This document shows, piece after piece, positions 48,899-60,800 of a DNA stretch of 64,000 nucleotides. Below the pieces are notes generated by a model. It ran no database searches. It saw only the letters and a program-made list of their open reading frames with translations, and had not been told where the DNA came from. The DNA is from Magnolia sinica (taxonomy: Eukaryota > Streptophyta > Magnoliopsida > Magnoliales > Magnoliaceae), in the NCBI RefSeq assembly GCF_029962835.1, contig NC_080577.1, positions 30,610,501 through 30,674,500 on the forward strand, written 5' to 3'. Every line of letters begins with the position of its first letter. Positions within the stretch are counted from its first letter, which is position 1. The position numbers and the translations under genes were made by a program.

Positions 48899-48942
<44 letters not shown>
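48899..48942 (+). repeat. (CA)n microsatellite
   Basis: About 22 uninterrupted CA units inside the CACTA element. Confidence 0.97.
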
Positions 48943-48945
<3 letters not shown>

Positions 48946-49399
48946 CCAGTATCAACAATCCATGGGATGGAAAAAAGAAAAAGAAAAGTTCACCAAAATA
49001 TTATTGCTAATAAAATCTAAATATCCAAATGCACTATACCAGCTCCTGTTGTAGCAGCTCTTTGAAGAAGAGTGGGGCGCACCATCAAAGGCCTGATGGA
49101 AACACCATAAGTGATGCAGGACATGAAAATTAACTATGATATGCAAGATCTCAGGCCTCAAATCAAACTAATTCAGAAACATTCACAAAAAATTTCCACA
49201 TCCCACACAAAAATTCAAACATTCAAGCAAGGGGAATCTGTGCGGGTCTAAGCCTACACATGTTAGGGCTGGATTAATAGAAATTATAAGTCAAAAGATA
49301 CTCAAAGGGAGGTAAAACTCATCCACACATGCATAGTAATCAGTCCTTAATCCAAGAGATTCACTAGTTTCAATTTAGAGAACCTTAGGATTAGAAAAG

Positions 49400-50330
49400 G
49401 GGCAAAAAAATTGAAAATAATGCAATCTAGGGTTAGGGTTATGGAAAATAGGTATGAGAGAGATAAAATAGGCGGAAATTCTAAACCTGGCGACAGTCCA
49501 TGCTCGCGGACAGCGGGCCAGGCCTGACGCACGTGCGCACGTGCGAGGGGGCCCTGAATGTGGAAAACGCCTCCTTGGCTCTGATCGGCCAGGGGAGGGC
49601 TTCAAAATCTCCGAGTTTCATGTCGATCGGATGCGCGGTCTGTGCGTGGTGCTTCTCCGAAAATTCAGCCCTCTTGTAAGGCCAGATTCGAGAAATTGGC
49701 TGTAGGGAGAAGAACTGCTGCAAAAGCTGACGGATTCGAAGCGAGGATGGTTGTAGAAGGTGAGAAGAATGAGTGATAGGAGATAGGGGCGAATCGGGAT
49801 AAATGTGGCTTTGCACCACGGTATTTAGATCTTTGATGAAGGGAGGGCTTCGCACCCAATTGGATTTCCACAACTCAAGAACTCAGAGGAGTAGAAAAAC
49901 GTAGGAATTTTTATTAATTTTCAATGAGAAAAAGAAATACAAGGGGCGCCTATTTATAAGAAAACCATATACCTCAAAACTCACGCCATGTGTGCAACCT
50001 ATTACTTGGTGATGAAGTAATAAAAAATAATAACTAATCAAAATAATCTAAACCGTCCATGAAATTCTAAATAATAATAATAAGCAAAACCTAAAATATG
50101 AGATTAATTGGACTAGTGGGCCATGATCATGAGAACCCATGATAGGCTTTACTTGACTATCGGGCCCACTCCAACGAACCAAAACTCAGTCTTCTAACTA
50201 GGAGGCCCTCCCTGGATGTCGTCATTGAGCCAGATCGACGGTGGGGGCCTCATTCTCCTTGCGTACGTGCGTAGGGGGCGGCATGCATATGCGTGTGCGC
50301 GTGATGTCCCCATCAATAAGCTTCGACATA
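49400..50330 (-). other. GC-rich, promoter-like block inside the CACTA
   Basis: Base composition differs from both sides. On the minus strand a CTTATAAATAG TATA-like box (about 49948-49962) precedes a long open stretch at 49481-49873 that matches nothing I recognise. It could be an inserted LTR remnant or a captured promoter and first exon. Confidence 0.3.
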
Positions 50331-51109
50331 TGAAATCTCAGTCGCATTCAACTCTTCAAAACCATAAGTCCATCTCATCATCACCAGCCTAACAAGAGGC
50401 AAAACCCACAAAAGCTTTATGGTTTTTCTTCCTCTCTGCTACAAAGATTAAGATGAGAAAGAAGGGATATCAAAATACTCAGTTATGCTTCTAAGGTTTT
50501 TTTCCCATTTCAATTGATGGAAAAAGTAGAGATGAGAGAAGCATCTACAACCACGACAACCTATTATGGTACTGAATTATAAATATTTGGCTGACCATTA
50601 AATAATAAATAACCAACAATTCTAACATTTTTCATAGGACTAAGAAAACTCACGATAAGAAGGAAAGAGAAGAATAAATAGGAGGATGTGGAATCTGCCT
50701 CATCCTAACCTTAATCTGAGAAATAAGAGGGAAACATTATGTAACGGATGAATGAGGCAAGTGTATTGCATGATCCAGCTAGATAACAAGCAATTTGTGA
50801 CTGAAGCCTGTCAACTCTGCATTCTCTAACAGGTTGTTAGATGCTTGTGTTGGACACTAATCAACTTCTTTTTCTGAAAAATATGGAAATAAATTCAAAA
50901 GATCTGCCAAATCTGAGCTTGTGAAGCAGGCCAGACACATCCACCACCTGACAAAGGGCCACACTAGCTTATCTCTAAACCCACTTCATTTATACATCAT
51001 ACAGCCTAGCCTGCGATGAGCTCAACTACAAGCCGCATCCAACAGAAAACTTGTAACCGCAGCAGCTACTGGCCCCATTCATCAATATTTATATTTTACA
51101 TAACTAACC

Positions 51110-51300
51110 TGCAACTCCGGCGCGCGCACACAATATTCTGCAGATAAGTCCATTCCTCTAAACCTGTTGCAAAAGGTCTTACACAAGGGGAGTTCAACCA
51201 TGGATTCAGATGCTTCTGCAAGGTAGGAGAGATCATTGGACTCTGAGGGCATCGTCCACTTCCCAGCCCTTACAGACATGCTTCAGGCCTATTGGATCAG
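51110..51300 (-). other. Exon-like segment downstream of the CCR4 tail
   Basis: Minus strand, ending in a GTTAGT donor at 51109. A donor (CTGCAGG/GTAAGC) also lies just after the CCR4 stop near 52206, so this may be a 3' UTR exon of the captured gene or a chimeric continuation. Confidence 0.35.
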
Positions 51301-52214
51301 CCTTTGCTTCTAATGCAGCCTAGCCCTGCACCATCCAATTGTAAAGCTCCCCTGTTTCGATTTTTCTGACTGAGTAGGATTTATAATGCTGATCCAAATA
51401 GCTGAAACAAGGCGATGCTAATGATGACGATGATGATAAAGTTGAAGCTAACTCCAAATAGCTGAGAAGTAGACGATAACAATGACAATGACATGAGGCA
51501 ATGACAATGATGATGATGCAATACTAAAACAATAAAAGAAGACAATCTTCAGAAAATCATCTTTAAATCACATAAGAACTAAGCTCATTTGTACATATGC
51601 AAAACCAGAGAGATTGGACTCTACACTAAGCAAGTAAATCAAACATCGGTTTCTGCTATTTGCAAGCAAGAATCTTTTCACCTGAATCATGCACGCATCC
51701 GTAACAAGAACAGCCAAATTCCAACTTTCATAAAGCTAACAACAGAATTAAAAAATACGAAAGAAAGAAAAACAGATTCATGAAGCAAAAGGAAATGACA
51801 AAAGAATAGGCATGACGAGAATCCTCAGCACCAATGCAAAATCCCAATACTTTTCTTTATCACTTTGTTTTGTTGATAAACTGCCCATATCTTACATGCG
51901 ACATTGGCATGTGTGGGGAGTAGGATTTGGATGAGTAGCCATAGCAAACCTCCATCCAGTTAGCATAGCATACAGTGATGAGGCGCTGACAATGAACAGG
52001 AGCTTTGAAGAGTCAGGGCATGGGACCATCTAAAACAAAACAAGAGAACAATGAACAAGATATGCTTGTAACCTCTGACAGAATTAGAAAACTGATATCA
52101 AAATATTAATGCAAGCTCATCAGCTTATAACAGCCTAACTTAAATCAACACAGCGCCTCTTAACTTCTGAATTAAGGGAAGAATTTCAAGCAATCAGTGG
52201 CTTACCCTGCAGTG

Positions 52215-52870
52215 TCAACGCCTCGTTCTGGGCTTGCAGCGGAATTCTGCTAAAAGTGCTATGTGATCAGAGGACCACTCAGGAGAAGGGAGAGCCGTGT
52301 CTTTGCGTAAGCTCTCCTCATCCAAGAGTTCCAGTAATGACTCGACTGTCAACGAATCCGCTGAAACCACAACTCAACCAAATATATCACAAAGCTCCAA
52401 CTAGCAGAAGTTTTTATCAATATCTGAACCATATATATAAATAACAAATGACAGAATACTGATATTAAAGGCAAGAGAAAGGGAAAGAAAGCTCAGGCAA
52501 AGTCATCTTGCAACAAGGAAATTTACCTGTGTAAAATATGTAATCAAGTGTGCCAATGAAATCTCTAGTGCAGTTTGTGAACAACGGTTCATTAGTTGTG
52601 GGGTCCATTCTCCTTCTTTGTTGCTCCAAACCAATTCCAACTCCCACCATCCTTGCAAAGGATGAGTATGCACTGACCTGTAACAAACACATTGTCACGA
52701 CCTGTGCAAAATAATTGGGTGGTTCAAGGGAAGTGGCAGCAGGCTGAAGCTTTACCAATGGAAGCTGATGAGTTAATTTGTTCGCAGGACGCAAGATTCC
52801 AAGAGGATCTACTGTCAAGTCAGGATGCAACTGATCCACCTTCCCCATAGCCAGAAGTGCATGAGGTGCA
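52215..52870 (-). pseudogene. Captured 3' end of a CCR4-type deadenylase gene
   Basis: Three exons read cleanly on the minus strand. 52756-52870 starts APHALLAMGKVDQLHPDL and ends THQLPL. 52527-52677 has VSAYSSFARM, LEQQRRRMDPTTNEPLFTNC and FIGTLDYIFYT. 52215-52360 has ADSLTVESLLELLDEE, LRKDTALPSPEWSSDHIALL and AEFRCKPRTRR-stop. Introns are GTAAAG...TTACAG and GTAAAT...TTTCAG, and exon phases agree throughout. This is the C-terminal quarter of the exonuclease (EEP) domain of plant CCR4, which trims mRNA poly(A) tails, and keeps the catalytic SDH histidine region. An extra Val in FARMVGVGIG is the only oddity noticed. Earlier exons (for example the GDFNS block) were not found up to the CACTA end, so it is a capture, not a whole gene. 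Confidence 0.92.
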
Positions 52871-54745
52871 CTGCACGGCGGATATAGGAAGCCACCAGAA
52901 TCCGAATTCAAAATAACTTGGCAATGCAGCAAACAGTTCAGGGATTGTGCATGCACAAAAAATTGACTGTTTTTCAGTAAGTGTCAATGCTCAGCATTCG
53001 ATGTGCACATGGTCCACACTGATCTTTGGGCCAGATCATCAACATGATTGCACCTGATGCATAGCAACGGGATATTGATTTACGGTTTATAAAGGTGGAG
53101 AAGCAGTAGACGGCAAACAATAGAGCCTGTTTCCCCACTGCCCCAAAGGCACAGCAGAATGGCTAGTTACAAATACGATGAGAATAACAGGTTCAGTAGC
53201 AATTGTGCTGAATCGCCATTCAAGTGCTTTCCAAACACAGCACAGACCAATGCAATTGGTGAGTCATCCTGAATTCAACTAGCAGGCCGTAAATGCATGG
53301 CTACAATCATCTGATCAGTGTAGCAGCTGGTTCATGCATAATCCTTATCATGGCTCGCTATATAGCCTTGATTTTTAAAATGTCTTCTATTATACAGAAA
53401 CAAATCAACCATATAGCCCAAAAATCAGCTTGTTCGGGTCACCAACTGGATATTTAGAATCTTCTGATCAATGCGGTTTTTGAGATATCCATCTAAAAAA
53501 GGGTCCATTATCTTCAAGCTATCTGTGGTGCATTTTGGTTGAGTTACCACTCACAGGATTAAATAAAATTTCCTGCAGATGTCTTTGCCCACAAATCAGG
53601 CTGGTCAACTGAAACTGCACCACCGTTTATGAATAGAAAGAGGTTGGCCAAGGAACCTACATGGTGGGACCCACCTGATTGCTAGCTTGGATTGTGCACC
53701 AATGTGTCATGGCTTTTACACCGTGGGATTGGCAAACCTCCAAATATCTTTTACTTATATAACCACTTGTTTGGCTTTTTTTTATTATTGCTGTGTAGCC
53801 ATGCCTTGTGATCTTCCAGTTTATGCAGTGTAAAAAAACAACGAGAGCCTTTAAATTCATGCCTAGATTCAGTCCTGACTGTAAATGTCTGGGACGTTTG
53901 GGTGGAACCCAGTAACTTATCAGTTTGTTAAGCTTCACATGCACTGCTGTTTTCAGATTAGTCATAATTGATGAGACACCAATTTGACTGTGTTAATCAT
54001 CAATCAGATGCCTTCTGAAGGTTTTGGATGGATAGTTGAGTAGAAAAAGAAAAGGTTGGTGGATGCTGTCCACAGGATGAATGATCTAGATCTCATAAAT
54101 GTGGCTACTGTCACGGGAAATACAAGGGCATGAAAATGATCCTTTTATGCGGCCATATATTTAGCCTTAACTGAGAATCTTCATTCATGTGACCAAGCAA
54201 CTAACGGTGATCCTAAACCTAATCCTGTTTGTCCTTTTAGTTTGAATAGTAAGGTATATTCCATTTGTGATAAATTCCAATCGTGCTAGAAAGCCAATGT
54301 CAACCCATTTCTGTTTTCGATCAGTTCGAATACTTATATGCATATGCCATTTCTGTCAAGCGTTCTGTCCAAAATGGTCCTCACATCAGCCAAATAAATG
54401 GGTTGCTGATACAAGAAATACAAACCATAGACAGCCCAAAACTCTTGGAGAATAGAAGCAAATTCCTTCCATTATTTTCATTCATTGGCCTTAAAGCTAT
54501 CTATCATAAACGTGTACTTTCAACAAGAGGGATTATGCTCAATCGCCAACCTATCGTAAATGTATGTACAAGAGCATATATTATTGAAGAAGCAAAACAT
54601 GTATGAGCCAATGTGGCTTTGCCAATCGAAAATATTGGTTGAATCATTTCTTCAAACATGTAGGGGGCCATGGACAGTGGCGGACATGGCTGCCGCTGCC
54701 CAATTTCTGGCCATCAAAAGAGGAAAATAGAGAGAGAGAGAGTAC

Positions 54746-54976
54746 CTTCAAGCGCCTCCTCAGATTTCTTCTATTCTTTTCACCGTTGATGACCACGTCC
54801 GCACGTAGCTCTAGATCTGATCTAAGAACCCGAGAATGAGAAGAAAGGAAGAGAAATAAGAGAGAATGAGATTTGGAGGTAAGATGGGAGATGGAAAAGT
54901 CCAAATCCAAGATGGGAGAAGCGCACGAAACGAGAGGGAGAGATGAGAAAGGGAGAGCTGCAAAAGAGGAATACAA
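54746..54976 (-). other. Possible first exon of the CACTA transcript
   Basis: Minus strand: an open stretch ending DVVINGEKNRRNLRRRLK at a GTACTCTCTC donor (54745). It lies 150-380 bp inside the CACTA end, where a transposon promoter and first exon would be expected. Not matched to a known protein. Confidence 0.35.
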
Positions 54977-55128
54977 AGAGGGAAATGAAAAAACGATCGG
55001 CGCTTTTTTTTTTTTTTTTTAAACCAACGTTAACCGGCGGCCACGCTAAAATCAGGGGCGTTTTGAGACGGCTGCCTGTGATTCTCATTATCACCGGCCG
55101 CTATAAATGGCCACCTTTTCTTGTAGTG

Positions 55129-55219
55129 GGTCCGCTGTGCTAGCTAGGGTCTTTCTTTTTTGCTCTTTGTGCAGTTACTCAAGGGTCGACGAAGGGCTAA
55201 CCAGAAAACTTCATCAACA
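55129..55219 (+). repeat. 3' LTR of the Tat element, second part
   Basis: It resumes with ggtccgctgtgctagctagggtc, matching ggtcccctacactagctagggtc at 35550 in the 5' LTR, and ends in CATCAACA. Confidence 0.9.
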
Positions 55220-55689
55220 GTTCTTGGTGACCAAACCTATTTTATATCCATGAATTATTTATTTATTTATTTTTAAGAAAGGTGGGAGCACACCGCCCAG
55301 CCACTCTCTTCTTAAATTAGTTCGATGATACGATGGGTTCTTATCCTTACCCCGGCGGTAGGCTCCCAAGAGTTTTAACAAGAAGTCTGGGATTCAAGTG
55401 AGTACCCATAGGTGGTGAAATTTCAGCTTAGAGGTTATCTGGGTAAGAGGAGCAAAACCACCTAAAGGTGGATGTCAGGAGAGTTGACAGCCCTGCCCAA
55501 ACCATCCGAAAAGTCAGACTGATTTGCTGGATGGTTAAAAATGGAAAATGTCCGATAGTCTTCTTTACACAAACAAGTTTCTTTGGATCATAGGTTGGAA
55601 TTATTCAACCAATCTGATTTTGGGATTGTGACCCGGAGACTTGCCTGCTACGCTGCTGGTAGCAAGGTGGGTACTAGTTGGTGCTCCAT

Positions 55690-56110
55690 GGCCCCACTAT
55701 GATGAATGTGTTTTATCCTTGCTGTCCATCCATTTTCCAGGTTATTTTAGGGCATTAGTCCAAAAATGTGAATAAATCCAATTGTCAGGTGAACCACACC
55801 ACTAGAAAAATAACAGTAACTTAACTCCCACCATTAAAAACTTTACGGGGCCCACTGTAATGTTTATTTTCCATCCAACCTGTTAATTAGGTCTTGTAGA
55901 TCTGGATGAGGGGAAACATAAATATTTGCTGATCCAAAACATTTGTGGCCCCTAAGAAGTTTTTAATGGTACGCATTCAATCATCACTATTTCGTGTGTT
56001 GTGGTCCACCTAAGATTTGGATGTCTTCTTTTTGGGCCATGCCATAACATGATATAGAAAAATAAATAGACTTAGTGGATAAAACACATACATCATGGTA
56101 AAGTCGATAG
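55690..56110. repeat. Foldback repeat copy
   Basis: Left arm ggccccactatgatgaatgtgttttatcc, right arm ggataaaacacatacatcatggtaaagtc. The interior has the family words ccaaaaatg, gtgaaccacacc and atgtttattttccatccaacc. Confidence 0.8.
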
Positions 56111-56274
56111 ATCACTGACTAATAGCTACTCGGCAGCATCATAGCCACTCTACGTCCATTTGGATTTGGTAATGCCTACGTACCAAACACAGAAAAAGGC
56201 GCAGGTGTGACCGAATTTGATTAGATAGCAAGCTATTGTCAAATATGGGAAAGGTTGAGTGGGGAAGCAGACTC

Positions 56275-56665
56275 CGTCCAGCCTTACCTGGTGTGATGTA
56301 TGGTTTTATCCATGCCTTTCATCCATTTATCCATATAATTTTAAGGTATGACCCCAAAAATAAGGTAGATCCAAGGCTCAAGTGGTCCATACAATAGGGA
56401 TTGAATGCCCACCATTAAAAACTTCTTAGGGCCAGAGAAGTTTTGGATCAAGAGGTAATTTTTGTTTTACCTTCATCCAAGTGTTTGTGACCTTATGAAC
56501 ATGTTGGATGGAAAATAAACATAATGATGAGCCCTAGGAAGGTTTTAAAGACGGACGTCTTTATCATCACTTTATCTGCCTTATTTTTTTTTTGGTTCAT
56601 ACTATAGAATAATCCAGAAAATTGAATGAAAGACATAGATAAATCTCATACATCACAGTGGGCCC
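56275..56665. repeat. Foldback repeat copy
   Basis: Left arm ctggtgtgatgtatggttttatccatgcc, right arm gacatagataaatctcatacatcacagtgggcc. The interior reads like the copy at 55690. Confidence 0.8.
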
Positions 56666-57514
56666 ATAAAGCCACTGCCTGGACCAATTTTGGTCCAGGC
56701 GAGGCAGAACACAATCCTAGACTAAATTTTATTTATTTATTTATTTATTTTATTTATTTATTTATTTTAAATTCTAACAAGAGCTTTGCATGGCTCATCT
56801 TTAACAACAGTATGCCATCCAATTAAATCCTGTCTTATGGTGTGTGTAGACAGTATCCAATCCCAGTCTGTGACCAGAGACAGTGAGATTCACAATCTAG
56901 TCCGTTGTATTTGGCTTAGTATATGACACGTAAAATTTCTGAGTGCCTGTGTATCAAGCTTCATAGGCAGCGTAAGTATCATGTAACTCCTATTAGGGGA
57001 ATGAGGAAGACGCTTGGTAATTGGATGTTGGGGCCCACTAATTGGTGTTACAGGTTGATAATTAACTTATTTTCAATGTAATCAATCCAAAACGTTTATA
57101 TTCTCATCTTCTTTTGTAAGCTTAACATCAAACCATCATGGTGATAATTAGGGACAAGCAATCCAAGATGGAAATCATTTGATGGACAACCTACATTGAT
57201 TGTAAAAAATTTCATAGAGGTTGCAGCCTATCAATATATTACACAAAAGGTAAATAATATGGTATGATAACAGAGTAACAGTAACAAGCTACAACAACAA
57301 AAGTAACATAAAAATACCAGTCTTAGGTCTGCTAAGCCTCACCCATAAAACTAGGCTGAAACTCCATAAATTGTCGCTTCTCATCTGCCTGCATATTGGA
57401 CCACATTACTGGAAATCACACTGATAGGACAATCTTAACCGTTGTATTCTTATCATTCAATTCATGCAATATGATGATCTGGTTGGAGATCCTCCTATCA
57501 TTGTGATGACCACT

Positions 57515-57882
57515 CTATGTGGGCTTCATGAGAGCATCTTCGATGCTCTTCAATTTGTGGAGAACATCTCTCATGCTAATGCGTGCTTCAGGCGAATCGA
57601 CGGCGCAGGACAAGCCGACCCCGATGATAGAAACCAAGTATTGGCGTTGCTTTTCAGTGCTGATCGGATGGTCATGGTAGCACAGGTCCACCTTGTCAAG
57701 CAGATCAGGATCCAAAATGTCCAGAGTCCTAGTTGGGAAAGCTGAGAGGACCCATTTGTGTAGGCTCAGGTCTCCTGTGAAAGTGGTGTGGGTTGGGCTC
57801 TTCCCAGTGAAAAGCTCCAGCAACATCACTCCATAGCTGTACACATCCCCTTCAGTTGATGGTTTCCCTCCTAAGCCGTACT
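57515..57882 (-). other. Exon 2 of the LRR kinase
   Basis: Starts AGTACGGC after TGTAG and encodes the kinase C-lobe (STEGDVYSYGVMLLELFTGK, then ISMRDVLHKL) to the stop at 57515. A single intron at this site in the activation segment is typical of subfamily XII. Confidence 0.92.
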
Positions 57883-60800
57883 CTACATCCAAGTCCCAGA
57901 AAATTAAAATAAAATTCAGTTAGATGTTACTTGGGGCAGTCTACCCAGCCCATTGCCACCCTTATATATAAAAGGTTTCCATGGGTTTTTAATTCTGATA
58001 AGTGCGGCCCATGCTTCAGTAATCCACTCCATTGATGTGTTGCATCCTTCTGTATGGACAGTTGAGAATAGGAATGCAACATCGGTCCACGTTTCATTGA
58101 GTGAAGACCCAATCTGAGAGATATTTTGGGAGTGTTTTTATCCATTAATTTCTGGATGCAAAAGGAAAATGATCTGGATTACCAAACATGGGCCCACTAG
58201 TTAGGATTGAAAACCCAGTTATGCTGTGAAATGCTTATGAGTTGTGTGATTACATTCTAATTATCAAATTCGCACGCGGATTTTCCTATATCAGGACTCT
58301 TGGTAAGATGAGTATATATAGTTCCAAACTCAAAAACCTGACTCGACTCGATGGCTAGATGGGTCGAGTTGACTCAATATGGCTTGACTCAATATTTAAT
58401 AATTAAACTAGGAATATAATTATATTGATAATAAACACTAAAATAACATGAATATAAAGAGTCTTTGGTCAGGTGATAAATGCTAACTACAAGCTTATGT
58501 GAGGTTATGATTTCAAGCCAAGCTGAGTCTGAACCATTTCAGTCTCACCCCATATTCAGGTTAGTCCACTCATTAACTGGCCGTGATTTAAAAATAGTTG
58601 GGCTTATAAACTGTGGCCCATGAGGAATCAATTGAAATTAAAACACATGGACAGAGATGCAAGTAGTCTTACCTGGAGGTATGTATCCTATGGACCCCTT
58701 GAGCCCATTTGTGGTAGATTGGCTATCAGCTCCTCTCTCCACCATCAATCTTGCCAGCCCAAAATCTCCTACCTTTGCATTCAGGTCCTCATCCAACAGC
58801 ACATTGTTTGGCTTAAGATCACAATGCACCACTGGAGGTTCACAGTCATGGTGCAAATAGTCCATGGCACATGCCACATCAATGGCAATCTTCAATCTCT
58901 CCAGCACATTTAATCCATTTCCATCTCCATTCCTCCTCGGATGTCGAATCCATTCCACCAAGCTCCCATTCTCCATGAATTCATACACTAGAGCTAGGAA
59001 ATTCATGTTCTTGAAATCCACGCTGGAGCAAGATGTGATCAGTTTAACAAGATTCCGATGCCGGACGTTCCTAAGAGCGTTGCACTCGGCGAGGAAGCTC
59101 TTTGAAGCTCCGTTTGTATCCAGATCAAGCACCTTGATAGCGACCGCCAGTCCATCTCTAAGGACGCCCTTAAAGACGGACCCGAAGCCTCCACTCCCAA
59201 TAATATTTGATGGATCAAAATTACCCGTGGCCATTAGAAGCTCTTGGTAGGAAACCATTTGACGTCGCCCGGTAAAGGATTCTGAGGTAGAAGCAATTTT
59301 GGCCTTGCCTTTCCTTCTGTAAAACAGCATACAGAAGAGACCCAAAACCAAACATAGCACAATAGAACCGGCAATCCCCATAATTGCAGCCAATTTTCTT
59401 CCATTAGAGGAACGAATTTGGGTTTTCCGGCAGGCAGGAGACATACATAGCTTAGAATTTCCTTCAAGATGGACTCTTGAGAGATTGCGGAAGACCCCAA
59501 CACTTGGAACTTCTCCTTCGAGTTGATTGAAAGATAGGTTCAAGAACTGAAGAACTTGGAGTTTTTCTAGATCCGTTGGAATGGTTCCGGAGAGTTCATT
59601 CGACGAGAGGTCTAGAGTCTGCAGTCCTTTAACTTCCCCTAGAGATGTTGGAATGGGGCCGGATAGCAAGTTCTTCGACATCAACAGATCTTGCAAGCTC
59701 TTGCAATTCCCGATTGAGTCAGGAATGGTTCCGGATAAGTGATTTTCGGAGATGTCGATCGTGCCCACATTTTCCAAAATTCGAATATCTTGAGACAGAG
59801 GTCCTGTTAGAGAGTTTTTCGACAAGTTTAGAAAAGAAGTCAAGCTAGGGAGGCGAAAAACTTCATTGGGTATGCTTCCATTGAGCCTATTGTTGGAAAG
59901 ATCCAATGAAAGTAGCCGTTGGAAGTTTCCAAATGTTGCAGGTATGCTTCCCTCCAGATCATTACCAAACAATTCGAGCTCATTTAGTTTGGTTAGATTT
60001 CCAAGGGGAGCTGGGATTCTGCCATGAATCCGATTTCGACCCAAACCCAACATCTGCAGTTCCTTGAGCTGGCCGATTTCGGGTGGAATTTCTCCGGATA
60101 TTGAATTATAGCTCAAATTCAACAAAGCCAAGTTGGTAAGTCGACCAATTGAGGGAGGTATGCTTCCATAGATGCGGTTCCTTCCCATGTACAACCGCTT
60201 GAGATTGCTCGAAAGATTGCTGATTGTTTCAGGAATTAGGCCCTCAAGAAGGTTCTCATCAAAGGCAAGGAATTCAAGATTTGTGCTGTTTCCCAAAGAT
60301 GTTATGAAATCTAGGCCAGTGTCGCCCCTGAGCTGATGATCTGATTAAAACCAATGTTATATAGACGGAGTTTAGCAAGGTTTCCTAGACCTTTTGGGAC
60401 CGGTCCAACGTGTAAGTTGTTGGACATTCGAATGCTTTCAATGTTGGTGACGTTGTTTAATGACGGTGGAAGTGGGCCGGTGAACTTGTTGATGCAGTTA
60501 TGGAACTCTAGAAGATTTGGGAGCTTAAAGCCGATATTTCTTGGGATTTCACCCCATAGCTGGTTTGCTGCAAAAGCAAATGTTACAAGGGAAGAAAGGT
60601 TGTACAAGGACAGTGGGACAGTGCCCGTGATATTGTTTAAAGAGATTTGAAGGTTTTTTGAGTTTCGGAGATATCCCAAGCTGCTTGGGATTGTTTCACG
60701 GAGAGAATTTGTTCCTAAGTTTAGAGTGGTGAGTGAAGAAAGGTTTCCTATGGAGGGTGGGATTGCACCAGAAAGCTGATTTTGGCCCATATTAAGCACT

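Larger units (their letters stand above)
45167..55128. mobile_element. 9.96-kb CACTA transposon carrying host gene pieces
   Basis: Terminal repeats CACTACAAGAAAA and TTTTCTTGTAGTG are diagnostic of CACTA (En/Spm). The 3-bp flank is agt/ggt. Subterminal blocks rich in cgccggtaaa, cggcgctttt and gccgctaaaa words fill 45178-45600 and 55020-55115. I see no TNP2-type transposase, so it is probably non-autonomous. Inside are a CCR4 deadenylase gene tail (52215-52870, minus) and other exon-like segments on the minus strand (54746 and leftward, about 51110-51300, 48172-48244, 46878-46954). It landed in the Tat 3' LTR and is therefore younger than that element. Confidence 0.93.
34876..55219 (+). mobile_element. 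Tat-lineage Ty3/gypsy LTR retrotransposon split by a CACTA element
   Basis: LTRs start TGTTATGGGAAAAATGG at 34876 and 44474. Flanking 5-mers are gttca (34871-34875) and gttct (55220-55224). Order: 5' LTR, GTTTGGCGCCATCTGTGGGG junction, gag (36039-36629), protease, reverse transcriptase, RNase H, integrase (about 40060-41200), an antisense gene region (about 41635-43840) and the 3' LTR. That LTR was later split by the CACTA transposon at 45167-55128. The LTRs differ at roughly one base in ten by eye, several times more than the Athila pair, so this insertion is clearly older. It is broken at many points. Confidence 0.92.
55220..57514. other. Spacer with two foldback repeats, no gene
   Basis: It holds foldback copies at 55690-56110 and 56275-56665 and (ATTT)n tracts at about 55253-55275 and 56727-56768. 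It includes the 3' flank of the LRR kinase gene (57515). Nothing codes convincingly. Confidence 0.6.

Noticed and set aside
49481-49873. 130-residue minus-strand frame
   Set aside because: No recognisable domain, and the block may be an LTR or promoter remnant; kept only as an uncertain region.
57464-57745. Plus-strand frame under the kinase C-lobe
   Set aside because: A shadow of exon 2 of the minus-strand kinase.
58335-58400. GACTCGA-rich patch in the kinase intron considered as a fourth hAT copy
   Set aside because: No TAGAGCTGTAC ends or 8-bp duplication are visible; it may be a worn fragment.
58638-60296. Reading the LRR kinase as two separate genes
   Set aside because: The two frames join at one missing base in a C4 run within the LRR array, and the summed exon length fits one normal-sized receptor.
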